Of a stretch of DNA of 64,000 nt, positions 9,931 through 20,948 are shown one piece after another. This DNA is from Cellulosimicrobium funkei (GTDB lineage Bacteria; Actinomycetota; Actinomycetes; Actinomycetales; Cellulomonadaceae): NCBI RefSeq assembly GCF_004519295.1, contig NZ_SOZH01000008.1, positions 1-64,000 of the forward strand. Direction: 5' to 3'. Below the pieces are notes generated by a model. The model did not search any database. It saw only the letters and a list, made by a program, of their open reading frames with translations, and was not told where the DNA came from. Position numbers and translations under genes: made by a program. Every line of letters starts with the position of its first letter. Position 1 is the stretch's first letter.

Positions 9931-11335
9931 GGTCGACCTCCTTGTCGTGCGGTGTGTCGCGGGGAGCACCGGCACCCGGTGCGGACGTCCTGGCCGCGCC
10001 CGCGTCGTCGGGCACGAGGGCCCGACGACGCGGCGAGGGCGGGAGCGACTGGCCGGGCAGCGGCGGGACGGGGAAGCCGCCGGCGAACGCGTCGAACGGC
10101 TCGGGCGCGGCGCCCGCGGCGCGCGGAGCGGCGCCGGGTGGCGCCTTCTTCTCGGGCCAGAACCACGCCGCCGCGACGATCACGACCCCGAGCCCCACGG
10201 CGACGCCGACGACGACGCCCAGCTCGACGTCGAGGAACTGGCGGACCGCCTGGACCAGGGCCAGGAGGACCAGCCACGCCAGTGCGGCCGGGATGAGCCG
10301 CTTCCACCCGAAAGACATGAACTGGTCGTAGCGCAGGCGCAGCAGCGTGCCGCGCACCCACACGAAGAAGAACATGACGGCCCAGACCTTGACGAGGAAC
10401 CAGAGGATCGGCCACCAGCCCTCGTTGAACATCCCGTCGTTGATCGCCGAGAGCGGCCACGGCGCGCGCCACCCGCCGAGGAACAGCGTCGTCGCGACCG
10501 CGGAGACGTTGAGCATGTTGATGTACTCCGCGAGGAAGAACCACGCGAACTTCATCGACGAGTACTCGGTCATGTACCCCGACACGAGCTCGCCCTCGGC
10601 CTCGGGGAGGTCGAACGGCAGGCGGTTCGTCTCACCGACCATGGAGATCACGTAGATGACGAACGCCGGCAGGAGCGGGAGGAACCACCACAGCTGCGTC
10701 TGCGAGTCGACGATGCGCGAGGTCGACATCGACCCCGCCATGAGGAAGACGGAGACGAGCGAGAGGCCCATCGCGAGCTCGTAGCTGATGACCTGGGCCG
10801 TCGAGCGGACCGACCCGAGCAGCGGGTACGTCGAGCCGGACGACCAGCCGCCGAGCACGATCCCGTACACGCCGAGCGACGCGCACGCGAGGATGTAGAG
10901 CGTCGCGACCGGGAAGTCGGTGAGCTGGGCGGGCGTCACGTAGTCCGTGAAGGGGATCTGCACCTCGGGCCCGAACGGGATCACCGCGAACACGAGGAGC
11001 GCGCAGAACACGGAGATCATCGGCGCGAGCAGGTAGACGAACTTGTCGGCCGCCTTGACGGTGATGTCCTCCTTGAGCAGGAGCTTCATCGCGTCGGCGA
11101 GCGACTGCAGCAGGCCGAACGGGCCGTGCCAGTTCGGGCCGGGCCGCACCTGCATGCGGGCGACGACCTTGCGCTCGAACCAGATCGCGAAGAGCACGCT
11201 CGTCAGCAGGAAGACGAGGATGAGGACGGCCTTGACGAGGTACGTCCAGCCGTTGTCCTGCGAGAAGTTCGCCGTGATGCCGGGCACCGCCGGCGTCTCG
11301 GTGGCCAGCGCGTGGAGCGCGTGCAGGCCGCTCAT
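9923..11335 (-). CDS. nuoH: NADH-quinone oxidoreductase subunit H
   Basis: A 470-residue membrane subunit that docks the peripheral arm and forms part of the quinone chamber. Diagnostic stretches are [15 protein letters not shown] near the N-terminus, [14 protein letters not shown], and [18 protein letters not shown] with the acidic loop of the quinone site. A Pro/Ala-rich cytoplasmic tail of about 75 residues extends beyond the last helix. The ATG overlaps the nuoG stop (ATGA). Confidence 0.97.
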   Translation of the reverse strand: MSGLHALHALATETPAVPGITANFSQDNGWTYLVKAVLILVFLLTSVLFAIWFERKVVARMQVRPGPNWHGPFGLLQSLADAMKLLLKEDITVKAADKFVYLLAPMISVFCALLVFAVIPFGPEVQIPFTDYVTPAQLTDFPVATLYILACASLGVYGIVLGGWSSGSTYPLLGSVRSTAQVISYELAMGLSLVSVFLMAGSMSTSRIVDSQTQLWWFLPLLPAFVIYVISMVGETNRLPFDLPEAEGELVSGYMTEYSSMKFAWFFLAEYINMLNVSAVATTLFLGGWRAPWPLSAINDGMFNEGWWPILWFLVKVWAVMFFFVWVRGTLLRLRYDQFMSFGWKRLIPAALAWLVLLALVQAVRQFLDVELGVVVGVAVGLGVVIVAAAWFWPEKKAPPGAAPRAAGAAPEPFDAFAGGFPVPPLPGQSLPPSPRRRALVPDDAGAARTSAPGAGAPRDTPHDKEVDRG

Positions 11336-14016
11336 GCGCCCTCCCCTCCGTCGGTGGTCCCCGGCTCGAGCCGGACGAGGTCGCTCGGCACCGCGCCGAG
11401 CGTGGCGTGCACGGACGACCCCGGCGAGCGCAGCGGCAGCCACACCACGTGGTCGACCATGTCGGTCACCACCACGGGGAGCGTGACCGCGCCCCGGTCG
11501 GTGACGACGCGCACGAGCTCGCCGTCGAACACGTCGACCGCGGCGGCCGTGGCCGCCGACAGGCGGGCCACGGGGCGCTTGGCCGTGCCGGCGAGGTACC
11601 GCTCGCCGTCCTGGCCGCGCGCGTCGTCGAGCAGGAGGCGCCAGCTCGCGAGGACCGCGGTCCCCGGCGCGACGGCGGGCGGCTCGGTCGCGTCGACCGT
11701 GGGCGCCGCGGCGCGCGCGCCGTCCCACGCGCCGTCGCCCACGAGCTGCTCGAGCTCGGCGCGCACGGCCTCGAGCGTCGGCAGGCCGAGCGGGGTGCCG
11801 GCGGCGTCCGCGAGCGCGTCGAGCACGCGGTGGTCAGGCATCGCGGTCGAGGCGAGCGCGGCCGGGAACGGGCGCACGCGTCCCTCCCAGCTGACGAACG
11901 CCCCGGCCCGCTCCACGGGCGGGGCGACCGGGAGCACGACGTCGGCGTACTCCGTCACCGCCGAGCGCCGCACCTCGAGCGAGACGACGACGTCCGCCGC
12001 CTCGAGCGCGCGGCGCGCGTGCGCCGGGTCGGGCAGGTCGTCGAGCTCGAGCCCGCCCACGAGGACGCCCGCGAGCTGGCCGACCGAGAGCGCGTCGAGC
12101 ATCTCCCCCAGGTCGCGGCCCGGCGCCGTGGGCAGCCCCGCGGGGTGGTCCTCGGTGGTCGCCGCGTCCCACACGGTCGCGACGTCCACGCGGGCCGCGG
12201 CGTCGGCGACCGGGCGTCCGCCCGGCAGGAGGTTGGGCAGCGTGCCCGCCTCGACGCCGCCGCGCTCGCCCGCTCGGCGCGGGACCCAGGCGAGGCGTGC
12301 GCCCGTCGCGGCGACCGCGCGCAGCAGCGCGCTGTACCCGCCGGGCGTCGTGGCGAGCCGCTCGCCCACGAGGACGACCGCCCCCGGCTGGCGGAGCGCG
12401 TCGCTCGCGTCGGCGAGGACGTCGTCGGTGCCGCTCGCCTCGTCGAGCGTGCGGACCCGGTCGCCCGCGGCGATGCCGTCGAGCCACTCCGCCTCGGTGC
12501 CCGGGGCGGCGGGGAGCAGCGTGCCGTGCATGCGCTGCACGCCGCGCGACGCGAACGGCGCCACGGAGAACACGCGGACCCGGTGCCGCAGCGCGCCCTT
12601 GCGCAGGCGCAGGAACGCGACGCCCGCCTCCTCCTCGGCCTCGAGGCCGACGAGCAGGACCGCGGGGGCCTTCTCGAGGTCGGGGAAGGTCACGCCGAGA
12701 CCCGTGCCGGCCACGGCGTGCGCGAGGAAGTCCGCCTCCTCCGCGCTGTGCGCGCGGGCCCGGTGGTCGACGTCGTTCGTGCGCAGCCACGTGCGCGCGA
12801 GCTTGGCGTACGCGTACGCGTCCTCGACCGTGAGCCGCCCGCCCGGCAGGACGCCGACCCCGCCCGCGTCGCGGGCCCGGGTCAGGGCGTCGGCCGCGAC
12901 CTCGAGCGCCTCGGCCCACGAGGCCGGGCGCAGCTCGCCGCGCGTGACGGTCCCGTCGGGCGCGACCTCGCGGTCGCGCACGAGCGGGTGCGTGAGGCGG
13001 TCCGGCGCGGACTGCCACGTGAAGGCGAAGCGGTCCCGGTCGGTGATCCACTCCTCGTTGACCAGCGGGTCCTGGCCCGCGAGGCGGCGCAGCACGACGC
13101 CCCGGCGGTGGTCGACGCGGATCGCCGACCCGGACGAGTCGTGCTCGGCGACCGACGGCGTCGAGACCAGGTCGAACGGGCGCGACCGGAAGCGGTACGC
13201 CGCCCCCGTGAGCGCGCCGACCGGGCAGATCTGCACGGTGTTGCCGGAGAAGTACGACGCGAACGGGAGGCCCGACTCGTCCTCCAGGGCCAGGCCCACC
13301 GGGCGGTCGCCGGGCGCCTGGCCCGCGGGCGGCGCGAAGTCGAGCACGGCCTCGTCGAAGCGCCCGATCTGCTGCGCGGCGCCACGCTTCTGCAGGTCGA
13401 TGAACGCGTCGCCCGCGATCTCCTGGGAGAAGCGCGTGCACCGCTGGCACAGGACGCAGCGCTCGCGGTCGAGCAGGATCGTCGTCGAGACGGCGATCGG
13501 CTTGGGGAACGTGCGCTTGACGTCGACGAACCGGCTGGTCGCGCGCCCGTTGCTCATCGCCTGGTTCTGCAGGGGGCACTCGCCGCCCTTGTCGCACACC
13601 GGGCAGTCGAGCGGGTGGTTGATGAGCAGCAGCTCCATGATCCCGTGCTGCGCCTTGTCGGCGACCGGGCTCGTGCGCTGGGTCTTCACCACCATGCCCG
13701 GCGTCGCCTCGAGCGTGCACGACGCCTGCGGCTTCGGCATGGGCCGCACGTTGCCCTCGCGGTCGGGCGCCGCGACCTCGACGAGGCACTGGCGGCACGC
13801 CCCGGCGGGCTCGAGCAGCGGGTGGTCGCAGAACCGCGGGATCTGGATCCCGATCTGCTCGGCCGCGCGGATCACGAGCGTGCCCTTGGGCACCGACATC
13901 TCGATGTCGTCGATCGTGAACGTCACCTGGTCCGCGGGGGCCGGGGGCTTGGCCGCGCCGCCCGAGGGCGCGACGGCCGAGGAGCCGGTGCCCGGGGCGG
14001 GGGTCGTGGTCGTCAT
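11332..14016 (-). CDS. nuoG: NADH-quinone oxidoreductase subunit G
   Basis: An 894-residue iron-sulfur subunit. The N-terminal 2Fe-2S ferredoxin domain is marked by [15 protein letters not shown]. An HxxxC-type 4Fe-4S motif follows in [14 protein letters not shown], then [10 protein letters not shown] and the ICPVGALT segment. The C-terminal two thirds is a degenerate molybdopterin-oxidoreductase fold. The first 35 residues are a Thr/Pro/Ala-rich leader absent from many NuoG proteins. The ATG at 14016 overlaps the nuoF stop. It relays electrons from NuoF to NuoI. Confidence 0.97.
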   Translation of the reverse strand: MTTTTPAPGTGSSAVAPSGGAAKPPAPADQVTFTIDDIEMSVPKGTLVIRAAEQIGIQIPRFCDHPLLEPAGACRQCLVEVAAPDREGNVRPMPKPQASCTLEATPGMVVKTQRTSPVADKAQHGIMELLLINHPLDCPVCDKGGECPLQNQAMSNGRATSRFVDVKRTFPKPIAVSTTILLDRERCVLCQRCTRFSQEIAGDAFIDLQKRGAAQQIGRFDEAVLDFAPPAGQAPGDRPVGLALEDESGLPFASYFSGNTVQICPVGALTGAAYRFRSRPFDLVSTPSVAEHDSSGSAIRVDHRRGVVLRRLAGQDPLVNEEWITDRDRFAFTWQSAPDRLTHPLVRDREVAPDGTVTRGELRPASWAEALEVAADALTRARDAGGVGVLPGGRLTVEDAYAYAKLARTWLRTNDVDHRARAHSAEEADFLAHAVAGTGLGVTFPDLEKAPAVLLVGLEAEEEAGVAFLRLRKGALRHRVRVFSVAPFASRGVQRMHGTLLPAAPGTEAEWLDGIAAGDRVRTLDEASGTDDVLADASDALRQPGAVVLVGERLATTPGGYSALLRAVAATGARLAWVPRRAGERGGVEAGTLPNLLPGGRPVADAAARVDVATVWDAATTEDHPAGLPTAPGRDLGEMLDALSVGQLAGVLVGGLELDDLPDPAHARRALEAADVVVSLEVRRSAVTEYADVVLPVAPPVERAGAFVSWEGRVRPFPAALASTAMPDHRVLDALADAAGTPLGLPTLEAVRAELEQLVGDGAWDGARAAAPTVDATEPPAVAPGTAVLASWRLLLDDARGQDGERYLAGTAKRPVARLSAATAAAVDVFDGELVRVVTDRGAVTLPVVVTDMVDHVVWLPLRSPGSSVHATLGAVPSDLVRLEPGTTDGGEGA

Positions 14017-15383
14017 CAGTGCACTCCTGCCGTCAGGACGCGGGCCGGGCGGGGCGTGTAGTCGAAGAGCGCCGAGGCCGCCGGGTCGAACGGGCAGCGG
14101 TGCTCCGTGATGTGCGCCTCGTACTCGTCGCGGAACAGCGCGATGCTGCTCGTGACGGGCGACGTGGCGCCGTCGCCGAGCGCGCAGAACGCGCGGCCCA
14201 GGATGTTGTCGCACGTGTCGAGGAGCAGGTCGAGGTCGGCCTCCGTGCCCTGGCCCGCCTCGATGCGCGCCAGCACCTGCTTCATCCAGTACGTGCCCTC
14301 GCGGCACGGCGTGCACTTGCCGCACGACTCGTGCGCGTAGAAGTCGGTCCACCGGCTCACGGCCCGCACGACGCACGTCGTCTCGTCGAAGAGCTGGAGC
14401 GCGCGCGTGCCGAGCATCGAGCCCGCCGCGGCGACCGACTCGTAGTCGAGCGGGGTGTCGAGGTGCGCGTCGGTGAACAGCGGCGTCGACGAGCCGCCCG
14501 GCGTCCAGAACTTCAGCGCCTTGCCCCCGCGCATCCCGCCCGCGAGGTCGAGCAGCTCGCGCAGCGTCGTGCCGAGCGGGGCCTCGTACTGCCCCGGCCG
14601 CGTCACGTGCCCGGAGAGCGAGAACAGGCCGACGCCGGCCGAGCGCTCCGTGCCCATCGAGGTGAACCAGTCCGCGCCGCGCGCGACGATCGACGGCACG
14701 CTCGCGATCGACTCGACGTTGTTGACGACCGTCGGGCGCGCGTACAGGCCCGCGACCGCGGGGAACGGCGGCTTGAGCCGCGGCTGCCCGCGGCGGCCCT
14801 CGAGCGAGTCGAGCAGCGCCGTCTCCTCGCCGCAGATGTACGCGCCGGCCCCGGCGTGGACGGTGACGTCGAGGTCGAAGCCCGACCCGAGCACGTCCTT
14901 GCCGAGGTAGCCCGCCTCGTACGCCTCCTCGACCGCGCGCAGCAGGCGGCGGTACACGTGCAGCACCTCGCCGCGCACGTAGATGAACGCGTGGTCGCAC
15001 CCGATCGCGTACGACGTGATCGCCACGCCCTCGACGAGCGCCTGCGGGCTCGCGAGCATGAGCGGGATGTCCTTGCACGTGCCCGGCTCGGACTCGTCCG
15101 CGTTGACGACGAGGTAGCGCGGGCCGCCGTCGGGCGCGGGCAGGAAGCCCCACTTCATGCCCGTGGGGAACCCCGCGCCGCCGCGGCCGCGCAGGCCCGA
15201 CGCCTTGACCGTCGCGACGACGTCGCCCGGGTCCTGCCCGAGCGCGGCGCGCAGGCCCGCGTAGCCGCCGCGGTCCAGGTAGGACGCGAGCGTCCAGGAC
15301 CGGTCCGCGTCCCACGTGTCCGACAGGACCGGGGTCAGCGGGTCCGGCGCCGGGCGGGTCTGGGTGCTCTGCTGCTCGCTCAT
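14016..15383 (-). CDS. nuoF: NADH-quinone oxidoreductase subunit F (NADH/FMN site)
   Basis: A 455-residue NADH dehydrogenase flavoprotein. [13 protein letters not shown] marks the FMN/NADH-binding glycine loop. [12 protein letters not shown] supplies three ligands of the N3 4Fe-4S cluster, and a later cysteine in [14 protein letters not shown] supplies the fourth. The ATG overlaps the nuoE stop. It is the electron entry point of complex I. Confidence 0.97.
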   Translation of the reverse strand: MSEQQSTQTRPAPDPLTPVLSDTWDADRSWTLASYLDRGGYAGLRAALGQDPGDVVATVKASGLRGRGGAGFPTGMKWGFLPAPDGGPRYLVVNADESEPGTCKDIPLMLASPQALVEGVAITSYAIGCDHAFIYVRGEVLHVYRRLLRAVEEAYEAGYLGKDVLGSGFDLDVTVHAGAGAYICGEETALLDSLEGRRGQPRLKPPFPAVAGLYARPTVVNNVESIASVPSIVARGADWFTSMGTERSAGVGLFSLSGHVTRPGQYEAPLGTTLRELLDLAGGMRGGKALKFWTPGGSSTPLFTDAHLDTPLDYESVAAAGSMLGTRALQLFDETTCVVRAVSRWTDFYAHESCGKCTPCREGTYWMKQVLARIEAGQGTEADLDLLLDTCDNILGRAFCALGDGATSPVTSSIALFRDEYEAHITEHRCPFDPAASALFDYTPRPARVLTAGVH

Positions 15384-16264
15384 GCGTCCGCTCCCTTCGA
15401 CGGGTCGGGCTTCGTGCCGGGCGACTCGGCCTTGCCGCCGGGGTCGACGTCGGCGTCGGTCGTCGGCTTCCGCTCGGCGCTCGACTGCGCCTCGCCGGCG
15501 TCGGGCGCACCGCCGGCGGGAGCGCCGCCGTCGGGGGCCGCCTCGGCGTCCGTCTCGTCGGCCGGGGCGGTCCAGCCGTGCTCGCGCGCGAGCCGCAGGC
15601 CGGCGAGGGTGGGCTCGCCCGCGCCGACGCCCTCGTCGGCGCGGCCGTCGGGGAAGCCGGCGAGCACGCGGCTCATCTGCTTGAACGTGCACACGCTCGC
15701 CGCGCCGCGCGTCGGGGCGACGGGCTCGCCGGCGCGGAGCCGGTCCACGACGTCCGTCGCGCTGCCGGGGGTCTGGTTGTCGAAGAACTCCCAGTTGACC
15801 ATCATCACGGGCGCGTAGTCGCAGGCCGCGTTGCACTCCACGCGCTCGAGCGTGATCGCGCCGTCCTCGGTGGTCTCGTCGTGCCCGACGCCGAGGTGGT
15901 CCGACAGCTCGTCGAAGATCGCGTCGCCGCCCATGATCGCGCAGAGCGTGTTCGTGCAGACGCCCACGGTGTAGGTGCCGTTGGGGTGGCGCTTGTACTG
16001 CGTGTAGAACGTCGCGACGGCGGAGACCTCCGCCGCGGTGAGCCCGAGCTGCTCCGCGCAGAACAGGATGCCGTCGCGCGACACGTAGCCGTCCTCGGAC
16101 TGCACGAGGTGCAGCATCGGCAGCAGCGCGGAGCGGGACTCGGGGTAGCGCGCGACGATCTGCGCGGCGTCGGCGGCGAGCCGCGCCGTCGTCTCCGCGT
16201 CGTACCCGGGGCGGGAGCGCCCGGCGGGCGTCCCGTCCGTCGCAGGTCCGGCGTCGATGGTCAT
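15380..16264 (-). CDS. nuoE: NADH-quinone oxidoreductase subunit E with acidic C-terminal tail
   Basis: A 294-residue thioredoxin-like 2Fe-2S subunit. The cluster ligands are visible in [11 protein letters not shown] and [11 protein letters not shown]. The catalytic core ends near residue 225. About 65 further residues are rich in Ala, Asp, Glu, Gly and Pro and look disordered. The ATG overlaps the nuoD stop (ATGA). Confidence 0.96.
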   Translation of the reverse strand: MTIDAGPATDGTPAGRSRPGYDAETTARLAADAAQIVARYPESRSALLPMLHLVQSEDGYVSRDGILFCAEQLGLTAAEVSAVATFYTQYKRHPNGTYTVGVCTNTLCAIMGGDAIFDELSDHLGVGHDETTEDGAITLERVECNAACDYAPVMMVNWEFFDNQTPGSATDVVDRLRAGEPVAPTRGAASVCTFKQMSRVLAGFPDGRADEGVGAGEPTLAGLRLAREHGWTAPADETDAEAAPDGGAPAGGAPDAGEAQSSAERKPTTDADVDPGGKAESPGTKPDPSKGADA

Positions 16265-17640
16265 CGGTCCACCCCTCCCAGCACGGGGTCCAGGGACGCG
16301 ACCGCGACCACGACGTCGGCCACCTGGCCGCCCTCGCACATCGCCGCCACGGCCTGGAGGTTGTTGAACGACGGGTCGCGGAAGTGCGCCCGGTAGGGGC
16401 GGGTGCCGCCGTCGGACACGAGGTGCACCCCGAGCTCGCCGCGCGGGTGCTCCACGGTCTGCCACGCCTGCCCCACGGGGACCCGGAAGCCCTCGGTGAC
16501 GAGCTTGAAGTGGTGGATCAGGGCCTCCATCGAGGAGCCCATGATCTCCTTGATGTGCTCGAGCGAGTTGCCCTGGCCGTCGCTCCCGATCGCGAGCTGC
16601 GCGGGCCACGCGATCTTGCGGTCGCCGACCATGACGGGCTGCCCCGCCGTCGCCTCGAGGCGGTCCAGGCACTGCGCGACGATGTGCAGCGACTGGTAGC
16701 ACTCCTCGAGCCGCAGCACGACGCGGTCGTAGCAGTCGGCGCCCGTCGCGGTCGGGACGTCGAAGTCGTACGTCTCGTAGCCGCAGTACGGGTCGGCCTT
16801 GCGCACGTCGTACGGGTGGCCCGTCGAGCGCAGCACCGGGCCGGTGACGCCGAGCGCCATGCAGCCCGCGAGGTTGAGGTGCCCGACCCCGACGAGGCGC
16901 CCCTTGAAGATGGGGTTGGCGAGCATGAGGTCGCCGAGCTGGCCGAGGTAGCGGCGCACGAGCGGGTCCGCCCGGCGCACCTGCTCGACGAGGTCCGGCG
17001 GCACGTCCTGCGCGACGCCGCCCGGGCGGACGTACGCGTGGTTCATGCGCAGCCCCGTGACCGCCTCGAAGATCCGCAGGATCTCCTCGCGCGCGGTGAA
17101 CGCGATGGTCATGACGGTCGTCGCGCCCATCTCGTTGCCGCCCGTGCCGAGGCACACGAGGTGGGACGCGATGCGGTTGAGCTCCATCATCAGCACGCGG
17201 ATGACGCTCGCCCGTTCGGGCACGTCGTCCGTGATGCCGAGGAGCTTCTCGACCGCGAGGCAGTACGCCGTCTCCTGGAACAGCGGCGCGAGGTAGTCCA
17301 TGCGGGTGCAGAACGTGACGCCCTGCGTCCACGTCCGGAACTCCATGTTCTTCTCGATGCCCGTGTGCAGGTAGCCGATGCCGCAGCGCGCCTCGGTGAC
17401 CGTCTCGCCGTCGATCTCGAGCATGAGGCGCAGCACGCCGTGCGTCGACGGGTGCTGCGGACCCATGTTGACGACGATGCGCTCCTCGCCGAGCGCGGCG
17501 GCCGCGACGGCGCTCTCCGCGATCTCGGCCCAGTCGCCGCCGGACGCCTCGAAGCTCGGGACGCCGGGGTCGAAGTCGCCGACGGGCGGACGGGTGGCGT
17601 GCGGGGCGCCGCCGGGGGCACCGGTGGTGTGCGTGCTCAC
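16261..17640 (-). CDS. nuoD: NADH-quinone oxidoreductase subunit D
   Basis: A 459-residue subunit related to the large subunit of NiFe hydrogenases but without metal ligands. The signature [15 protein letters not shown] near residue 58 contains the quinone-site histidine loop, and [19 protein letters not shown] is conserved further on. The first 45 residues are a variable leader. The GTG start overlaps the nuoC stop (GTGA). Confidence 0.97.
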   Translation of the reverse strand: MSTHTTGAPGGAPHATRPPVGDFDPGVPSFEASGGDWAEIAESAVAAAALGEERIVVNMGPQHPSTHGVLRLMLEIDGETVTEARCGIGYLHTGIEKNMEFRTWTQGVTFCTRMDYLAPLFQETAYCLAVEKLLGITDDVPERASVIRVLMMELNRIASHLVCLGTGGNEMGATTVMTIAFTAREEILRIFEAVTGLRMNHAYVRPGGVAQDVPPDLVEQVRRADPLVRRYLGQLGDLMLANPIFKGRLVGVGHLNLAGCMALGVTGPVLRSTGHPYDVRKADPYCGYETYDFDVPTATGADCYDRVVLRLEECYQSLHIVAQCLDRLEATAGQPVMVGDRKIAWPAQLAIGSDGQGNSLEHIKEIMGSSMEALIHHFKLVTEGFRVPVGQAWQTVEHPRGELGVHLVSDGGTRPYRAHFRDPSFNNLQAVAAMCEGGQVADVVVAVASLDPVLGGVDR

Positions 17641-18413
17641 GAGTACGACCTCCTCGTGTCGGGCGGGGGCACGGTCGCGCCCTTGTACTCGACGGGGATC
17701 CCGCCGAGCGGGTAGTCCTTGCGCTGCGGGTGGCCCGGCCAGTCGTCGGGCATCTCGATGCGCGCGAGCGACGGGTGGCCGTCGAAGACGATGCCGAAGA
17801 AGTCCCACGTCTCGCGCTCGTGCCAGTCGTTCGTCGGGTAGACGGACGTCGTGGTCGGCACGTGCGGGTCCGCGTCCGGCACCGACACCTCGAGCCGCAG
17901 CCGCCGGCCGTGGGTGATCGAGGTCAGGTGGTAGACGGCGTGCAGCTCGCGGCCGACGTCGTGCGGGAAGTGCACGCCGCTCACGCCCAGGCTCAGCTCG
18001 AAGCGCAGGTCCTGGTCGTCGCGCAGCGCCCGGCACACCTCGACGAGGTGGTCGCGGTGCACGTGCAGCGTCAGCTCGGCGTGCGCGCCGGGCGGGTCGA
18101 CGACGACGCGCTCGACCGCGGCGTCGAACGCGACGCCGGAGGCCTCGAGCACCTCGGCGAGGACATCCACGACCTCGTCGAACCAGCCGCCGTAGGGGCG
18201 CGCGCTCGCGCCCGGCATCGCGACGGGCTGCACCAGGCCGCCGTAGCCGGACGTGTCGCCCGAGCCGTGGACGCCGAACATGCCCTCGCGGACCTCGACG
18301 ACCTCGAGCGTGCGGGGCGCCCCGGCACCGGTCACGAGGTCGGCAGACCGGGGGCCGTTCACCTCCTCCGGCTGCGGCACCGGCGTGCCGGTGCCGCTCT
18401 TCTCGTCCGTCAC
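17637..18413 (-). CDS. nuoC: NADH-quinone oxidoreductase subunit C
   Basis: A 258-residue 30-kDa-type subunit. The family core near the C-terminus reads [19 protein letters not shown], followed by [21 protein letters not shown] roughly 70-residue variable leader precedes the core. The GTG start overlaps the nuoB stop. NuoC packs against NuoD in the connecting module. Confidence 0.96.
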   Translation of the reverse strand: MTDEKSGTGTPVPQPEEVNGPRSADLVTGAGAPRTLEVVEVREGMFGVHGSGDTSGYGGLVQPVAMPGASARPYGGWFDEVVDVLAEVLEASGVAFDAAVERVVVDPPGAHAELTLHVHRDHLVEVCRALRDDQDLRFELSLGVSGVHFPHDVGRELHAVYHLTSITHGRRLRLEVSVPDADPHVPTTTSVYPTNDWHERETWDFFGIVFDGHPSLARIEMPDDWPGHPQRKDYPLGGIPVEYKGATVPPPDTRRSYS

Positions 18414-18961
18414 CGCAGCAGCCCCTTCATCTGGAACGTGGGCGTCGCCTCGAGCGCCGCCGCCTCGGCGGCGCGCGCCGCCTCCTTGCGGTTCACGCCG
18501 AGCGGCTCGTGCTGGATCTGGTCGTGCAGCGCGAGGATCGCGTTGATGAGCATCTCCGGCCGCGGCGGGCAGCCGGGCAGGTAGATGTCGACCGGGACGA
18601 CGTGGTCGACGCCCTGCACGATCGCGTAGTTGTTGAACATGCCGCCGCTCGACGCGCACACGCCCATGGACAGGACCCACTTGGGCTCGCTCATCTGGTC
18701 GTAGACCTGTCGCACGACCGGCGCCATCTTCTGGCTCACGCGCCCGGCCACGATCATGAGGTCCGCCTGGCGCGGCGACGCGCGGAAGACCTCCATGCCG
18801 AAGCGCGACAGGTCGAACCGCGACGCGCCCGCCGCCATCATCTCGATGGCGCAGCACGCGAGGCCGAAGGTCACGGGCCACAGCGACGCCTTGCGCAGGT
18901 ACCCCGCGAGGTCCTCGATCGTGGTGAGCAAGAAGCCCGAGGGAGCTTCCTCGATCCCCAT
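18410..18961 (-). CDS. nuoB: NADH-quinone oxidoreductase subunit B (N2 cluster)
   Basis: A 183-residue subunit that binds the terminal 4Fe-4S cluster N2. All four ligands are seen: the adjacent Cys36-Cys37, Cys102 in MGVCASSGG, and Cys131 in LPGCPPRPE. The ATG lies 57 bp after the nuoA stop, one of the few non-overlapping junctions in this operon. Confidence 0.97.
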   Translation of the reverse strand: MGIEEAPSGFLLTTIEDLAGYLRKASLWPVTFGLACCAIEMMAAGASRFDLSRFGMEVFRASPRQADLMIVAGRVSQKMAPVVRQVYDQMSEPKWVLSMGVCASSGGMFNNYAIVQGVDHVVPVDIYLPGCPPRPEMLINAILALHDQIQHEPLGVNRKEAARAAEAAALEATPTFQMKGLLR

Positions 18962-19018
18962 GGTGTCTCTCCTAGTTCTCTCGCCGGTGCCCGCCGGGGC
19001 CCCCGCTGGGTGCCACCG

Positions 19019-19381
19019 TCAGTCCCACTCGAGGCCGCCGCGGCGCCACTCGTAGACGAACGGGACGGTGATGAGCGCGAGGAACGCGAGCATCGCCACC
19101 AGCCCGAACGTCGCGAGCGTCGCGAAGTCGACGGCCCACGGGTAGAGGAAGACGACCTCGATGTCGAAGACGATGAACGTCATCGCGACGAGGTAGTACT
19201 TGATCGGGAAGCGCCCGCCGCCGACGGCGTGGGGCGTGGGCTCGATGCCGCACTCGTAGGCGTCGAGCTTGGCGCGGTTGTACCGCTTGGGGCCGATGAC
19301 CGCGCTCGCGGCGACGCCGCCGAGCGCCAGCACGGCGGCCACGCCCATGAGGACGAGCAGCGGGACGTACGGGTTGGTCAT
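19019..19381 (-). CDS. nuoA: NADH-quinone oxidoreductase subunit A
   Basis: A 120-residue, three-helix membrane subunit. The loop KLDAYECGIEP contains the conserved cysteine of the quinone gate, and KYYLVAMTFIVFDIEVVFLY is the conserved acidic second helix. GAGGAG sits 5 nt before the ATG. It is the first nuo gene, 121 bp downstream of menJ. Confidence 0.97.
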   Translation of the reverse strand: MTNPYVPLLVLMGVAAVLALGGVAASAVIGPKRYNRAKLDAYECGIEPTPHAVGGGRFPIKYYLVAMTFIVFDIEVVFLYPWAVDFATLATFGLVAMLAFLALITVPFVYEWRRGGLEWD

Positions 19382-19417
19382 CGTCGACTCCTCGAGTGGG
19401 GGCTCGGGACGGGTCTC

Positions 19418-19437
19418 CCCGGACGACGTCGTCCGGG
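19418..19437 (-). promoter_or_regulatory. Perfect palindrome between menJ and nuoA
   Basis: CCCGGACGAC followed by GTCGTCCGGG forms a 20-bp perfect inverted repeat in the menJ-nuoA gap. As RNA it would fold with an 8-bp stem and ACGU loop. It could be a partial terminator setting the menJ/nuo ratio, an RNA-processing site, or a protein-binding site; nothing in the sequence decides this. Confidence 0.4.
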
Positions 19438-19502
19438 TCCGCGGTCAGGTGGTGCGAGTGCCGGCGCTGCGCGGTGCGCGGGTGCCGGCCCACCTCGTGG
19501 GC

Positions 19503-20804
19503 TCATGACGATGGCACCACCCTGGTCAGCCCGGCGATGACGCGATCGACCCAGTCACCGCCGCGGGGCTCGTAGCAGTCCGACAGGAGCTTGAGCACGA
19601 ACCGCATGACGACCGGGCGCGGGAGCCCGTAGCGCGTGCAGATCCGCATGATCTCGGGGTGCTCGATGAGCTTCACGAAGTACCGGCCGAGCGTGTAGTA
19701 GCCGCCGAGCTCGCGCCGCATGAGGCGCGGGTACGTCTGCAGCGCGCGCTCGCGACCGCCGTCGGTGAGCCGCGCGCGCGACTGGGCGACGACGTCGGCC
19801 GCCGCCCGCCCGGCCTGCATCGCGTAGGCGATGCCCTCGCCGTTGAAGGGGCTGACCATGCCGCCCGAGTCCCCGACGAGCAGCACGCCGCGCGTGTACA
19901 GCGGCGTGCGGTTGAAGCCCATGGGCAGCGCCGCGCCGCGCACCGGGGCGAGCCGGTTCTCCTCCGTGAACTCCCACTCGGCGGGCGCGTTGCGCATCCA
20001 GGTGGCGAACAGGTCCTTGTAGTCGACGTTCGCCGCGGACTGCCGCGCGGGCGTCGAGCTCACCGAGCCGAGGCCGACGTTCGCCGTGCCGTCGCCGAGC
20101 GAGAAGATCCAGCCGTACCCCGGCAGGAGGTTCGACTCGCGGGGCTTGCCCTCCCACAGCTCGAGGTGGGACTCCATCCACGGGTCGTCGTGGCGGGGCG
20201 TGCGGAAGTAGGTCCGGACGGCGACGCCGATCGGGCGGTCCTCGCGCCGCGCGAGGCCGAGGGCGAGCGCGAAGCGGGACGAGACGCCGTCGGCCGCGAT
20301 GACGACGGGCGCCCGGTAGGTGACCTCGTCCCCGGCGCGCCGGCCCTTCTCGTCCACGGGGCGCGCCGTGACGCCGACGACGCGGCCCGTGCGCTCGTCG
20401 AGGACGGGGCCGGTGACGGCGGTGCGCTCGAGCAGCTTGGCGCCGGTGCGCTGCGCGTGCTCGGCGAGCGTGCGGTCGAACGAGTGGCGCGCGCGGGCCA
20501 TGCCGTAGCTGGGGTAGGACGCGAGGTCCGGCCACGCGAGCTCCCACGAGCGGCCGCTCGCGACGACGCGCAGCCCGCGGTTGCGGATCCAGCCGTCCTC
20601 GGCGCGCGTGGGGACGCCCATGCGCACGAGCTCGGCGACCGCGCGCGGCGTCAGGCCGTCGCCGCAGATCTTGTCGCGCGGGAACGCCGACTTCTCGAGG
20701 AGGAGGACGCTCAGGCCCGCGGCGGCGCAGTAGTGGGCGGCCGCGGAGCCGGCCGGGCCGGCGCCCACGACGATCACGTCGGCGTCGTCGAGCCTCGCGC
20801 CCAC
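19503..20804 (-). CDS. menJ: Geranylgeranyl reductase family FAD enzyme, MenJ-like menaquinone side-chain reductase
   Basis: A roughly 433-residue flavoprotein. The N-terminal FAD-binding Rossmann motif is VIVVGAGPAGSAAA, followed by FPRDKICGDGLTPRAV, the PxxKxCGDG-type signature of the geranylgeranyl reductase family. GDSGGMVSPFNGEGI is the second FAD motif. In Mycobacterium, MenJ saturates one isoprene unit of menaquinone and lies near a polyprenyl synthase and menG, the same gene company as here. The GTG at 20804 is preferred because AGGTGA lies just upstream; GTGs at 20813 and 20873 are alternatives. It heads the respiratory operon and follows the Rex-like operator. Confidence 0.88.
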   Translation of the reverse strand: MGARLDDADVIVVGAGPAGSAAAHYCAAAGLSVLLLEKSAFPRDKICGDGLTPRAVAELVRMGVPTRAEDGWIRNRGLRVVASGRSWELAWPDLASYPSYGMARARHSFDRTLAEHAQRTGAKLLERTAVTGPVLDERTGRVVGVTARPVDEKGRRAGDEVTYRAPVVIAADGVSSRFALALGLARREDRPIGVAVRTYFRTPRHDDPWMESHLELWEGKPRESNLLPGYGWIFSLGDGTANVGLGSVSSTPARQSAANVDYKDLFATWMRNAPAEWEFTEENRLAPVRGAALPMGFNRTPLYTRGVLLVGDSGGMVSPFNGEGIAYAMQAGRAAADVVAQSRARLTDGGRERALQTYPRLMRRELGGYYTLGRYFVKLIEHPEIMRICTRYGLPRPVVMRFVLKLLSDCYEPRGGDWVDRVIAGLTRVVPSS

Positions 20805-20889
20805 CGTGCTCACCTCGCCGTCCCGTCGTCTCGGTCCTCGTGCGGTGCTCCACCGTGACCCGGCTCGGGACACGATGCACCCACAGTCC

Positions 20890-20907
20890 TTGTGAAGTCG
20901 GTCACAA
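20890..20907 (-). promoter_or_regulatory. Rex-type operator upstream of the menJ-nuo operon
   Basis: TTGTGAAGTCGGTCACAA (plus-strand reading) matches the Rex consensus TTGTGAANNNNTTCACAA at every fixed position but one. It lies just downstream of the proposed -10 box, where a bound repressor would block transcription. Rex senses the NADH/NAD ratio and is encoded at 44791-45525. The core TGTGA-N6-TCACA also fits CRP/GlxR sites, so a cAMP-receptor-type regulator is an alternative. Confidence 0.7.
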
Positions 20908-20918
20908 TGGACACCGCC

Positions 20919-20948
20919 ACTCTAGTCACTCCGGACGGGAGATGTGTA
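20919..20948 (-). promoter_or_regulatory. Candidate promoter of the menJ-nuo operon
   Basis: Reading the minus strand, TACACA (20948-20943) and TAGAGT (20924-20919) are separated by 18 bp; each matches 4 of 6 bases of the sigma-70 -35 and -10 consensus. The start site would fall near 20912, so the Rex-like site would cover about +5 to +22. The rest of the gap to 21150 shows nothing else I can name. Confidence 0.45.

Noticed and set aside
9761-14110. A 1449-codon open frame on the plus strand opposite nuoG, nuoH and nuoI
   Set aside because: It is antisense to strongly conserved complex I genes, has Arg/Ser/Pro-rich composition and no domain; it results from scarce stop codons at high GC.
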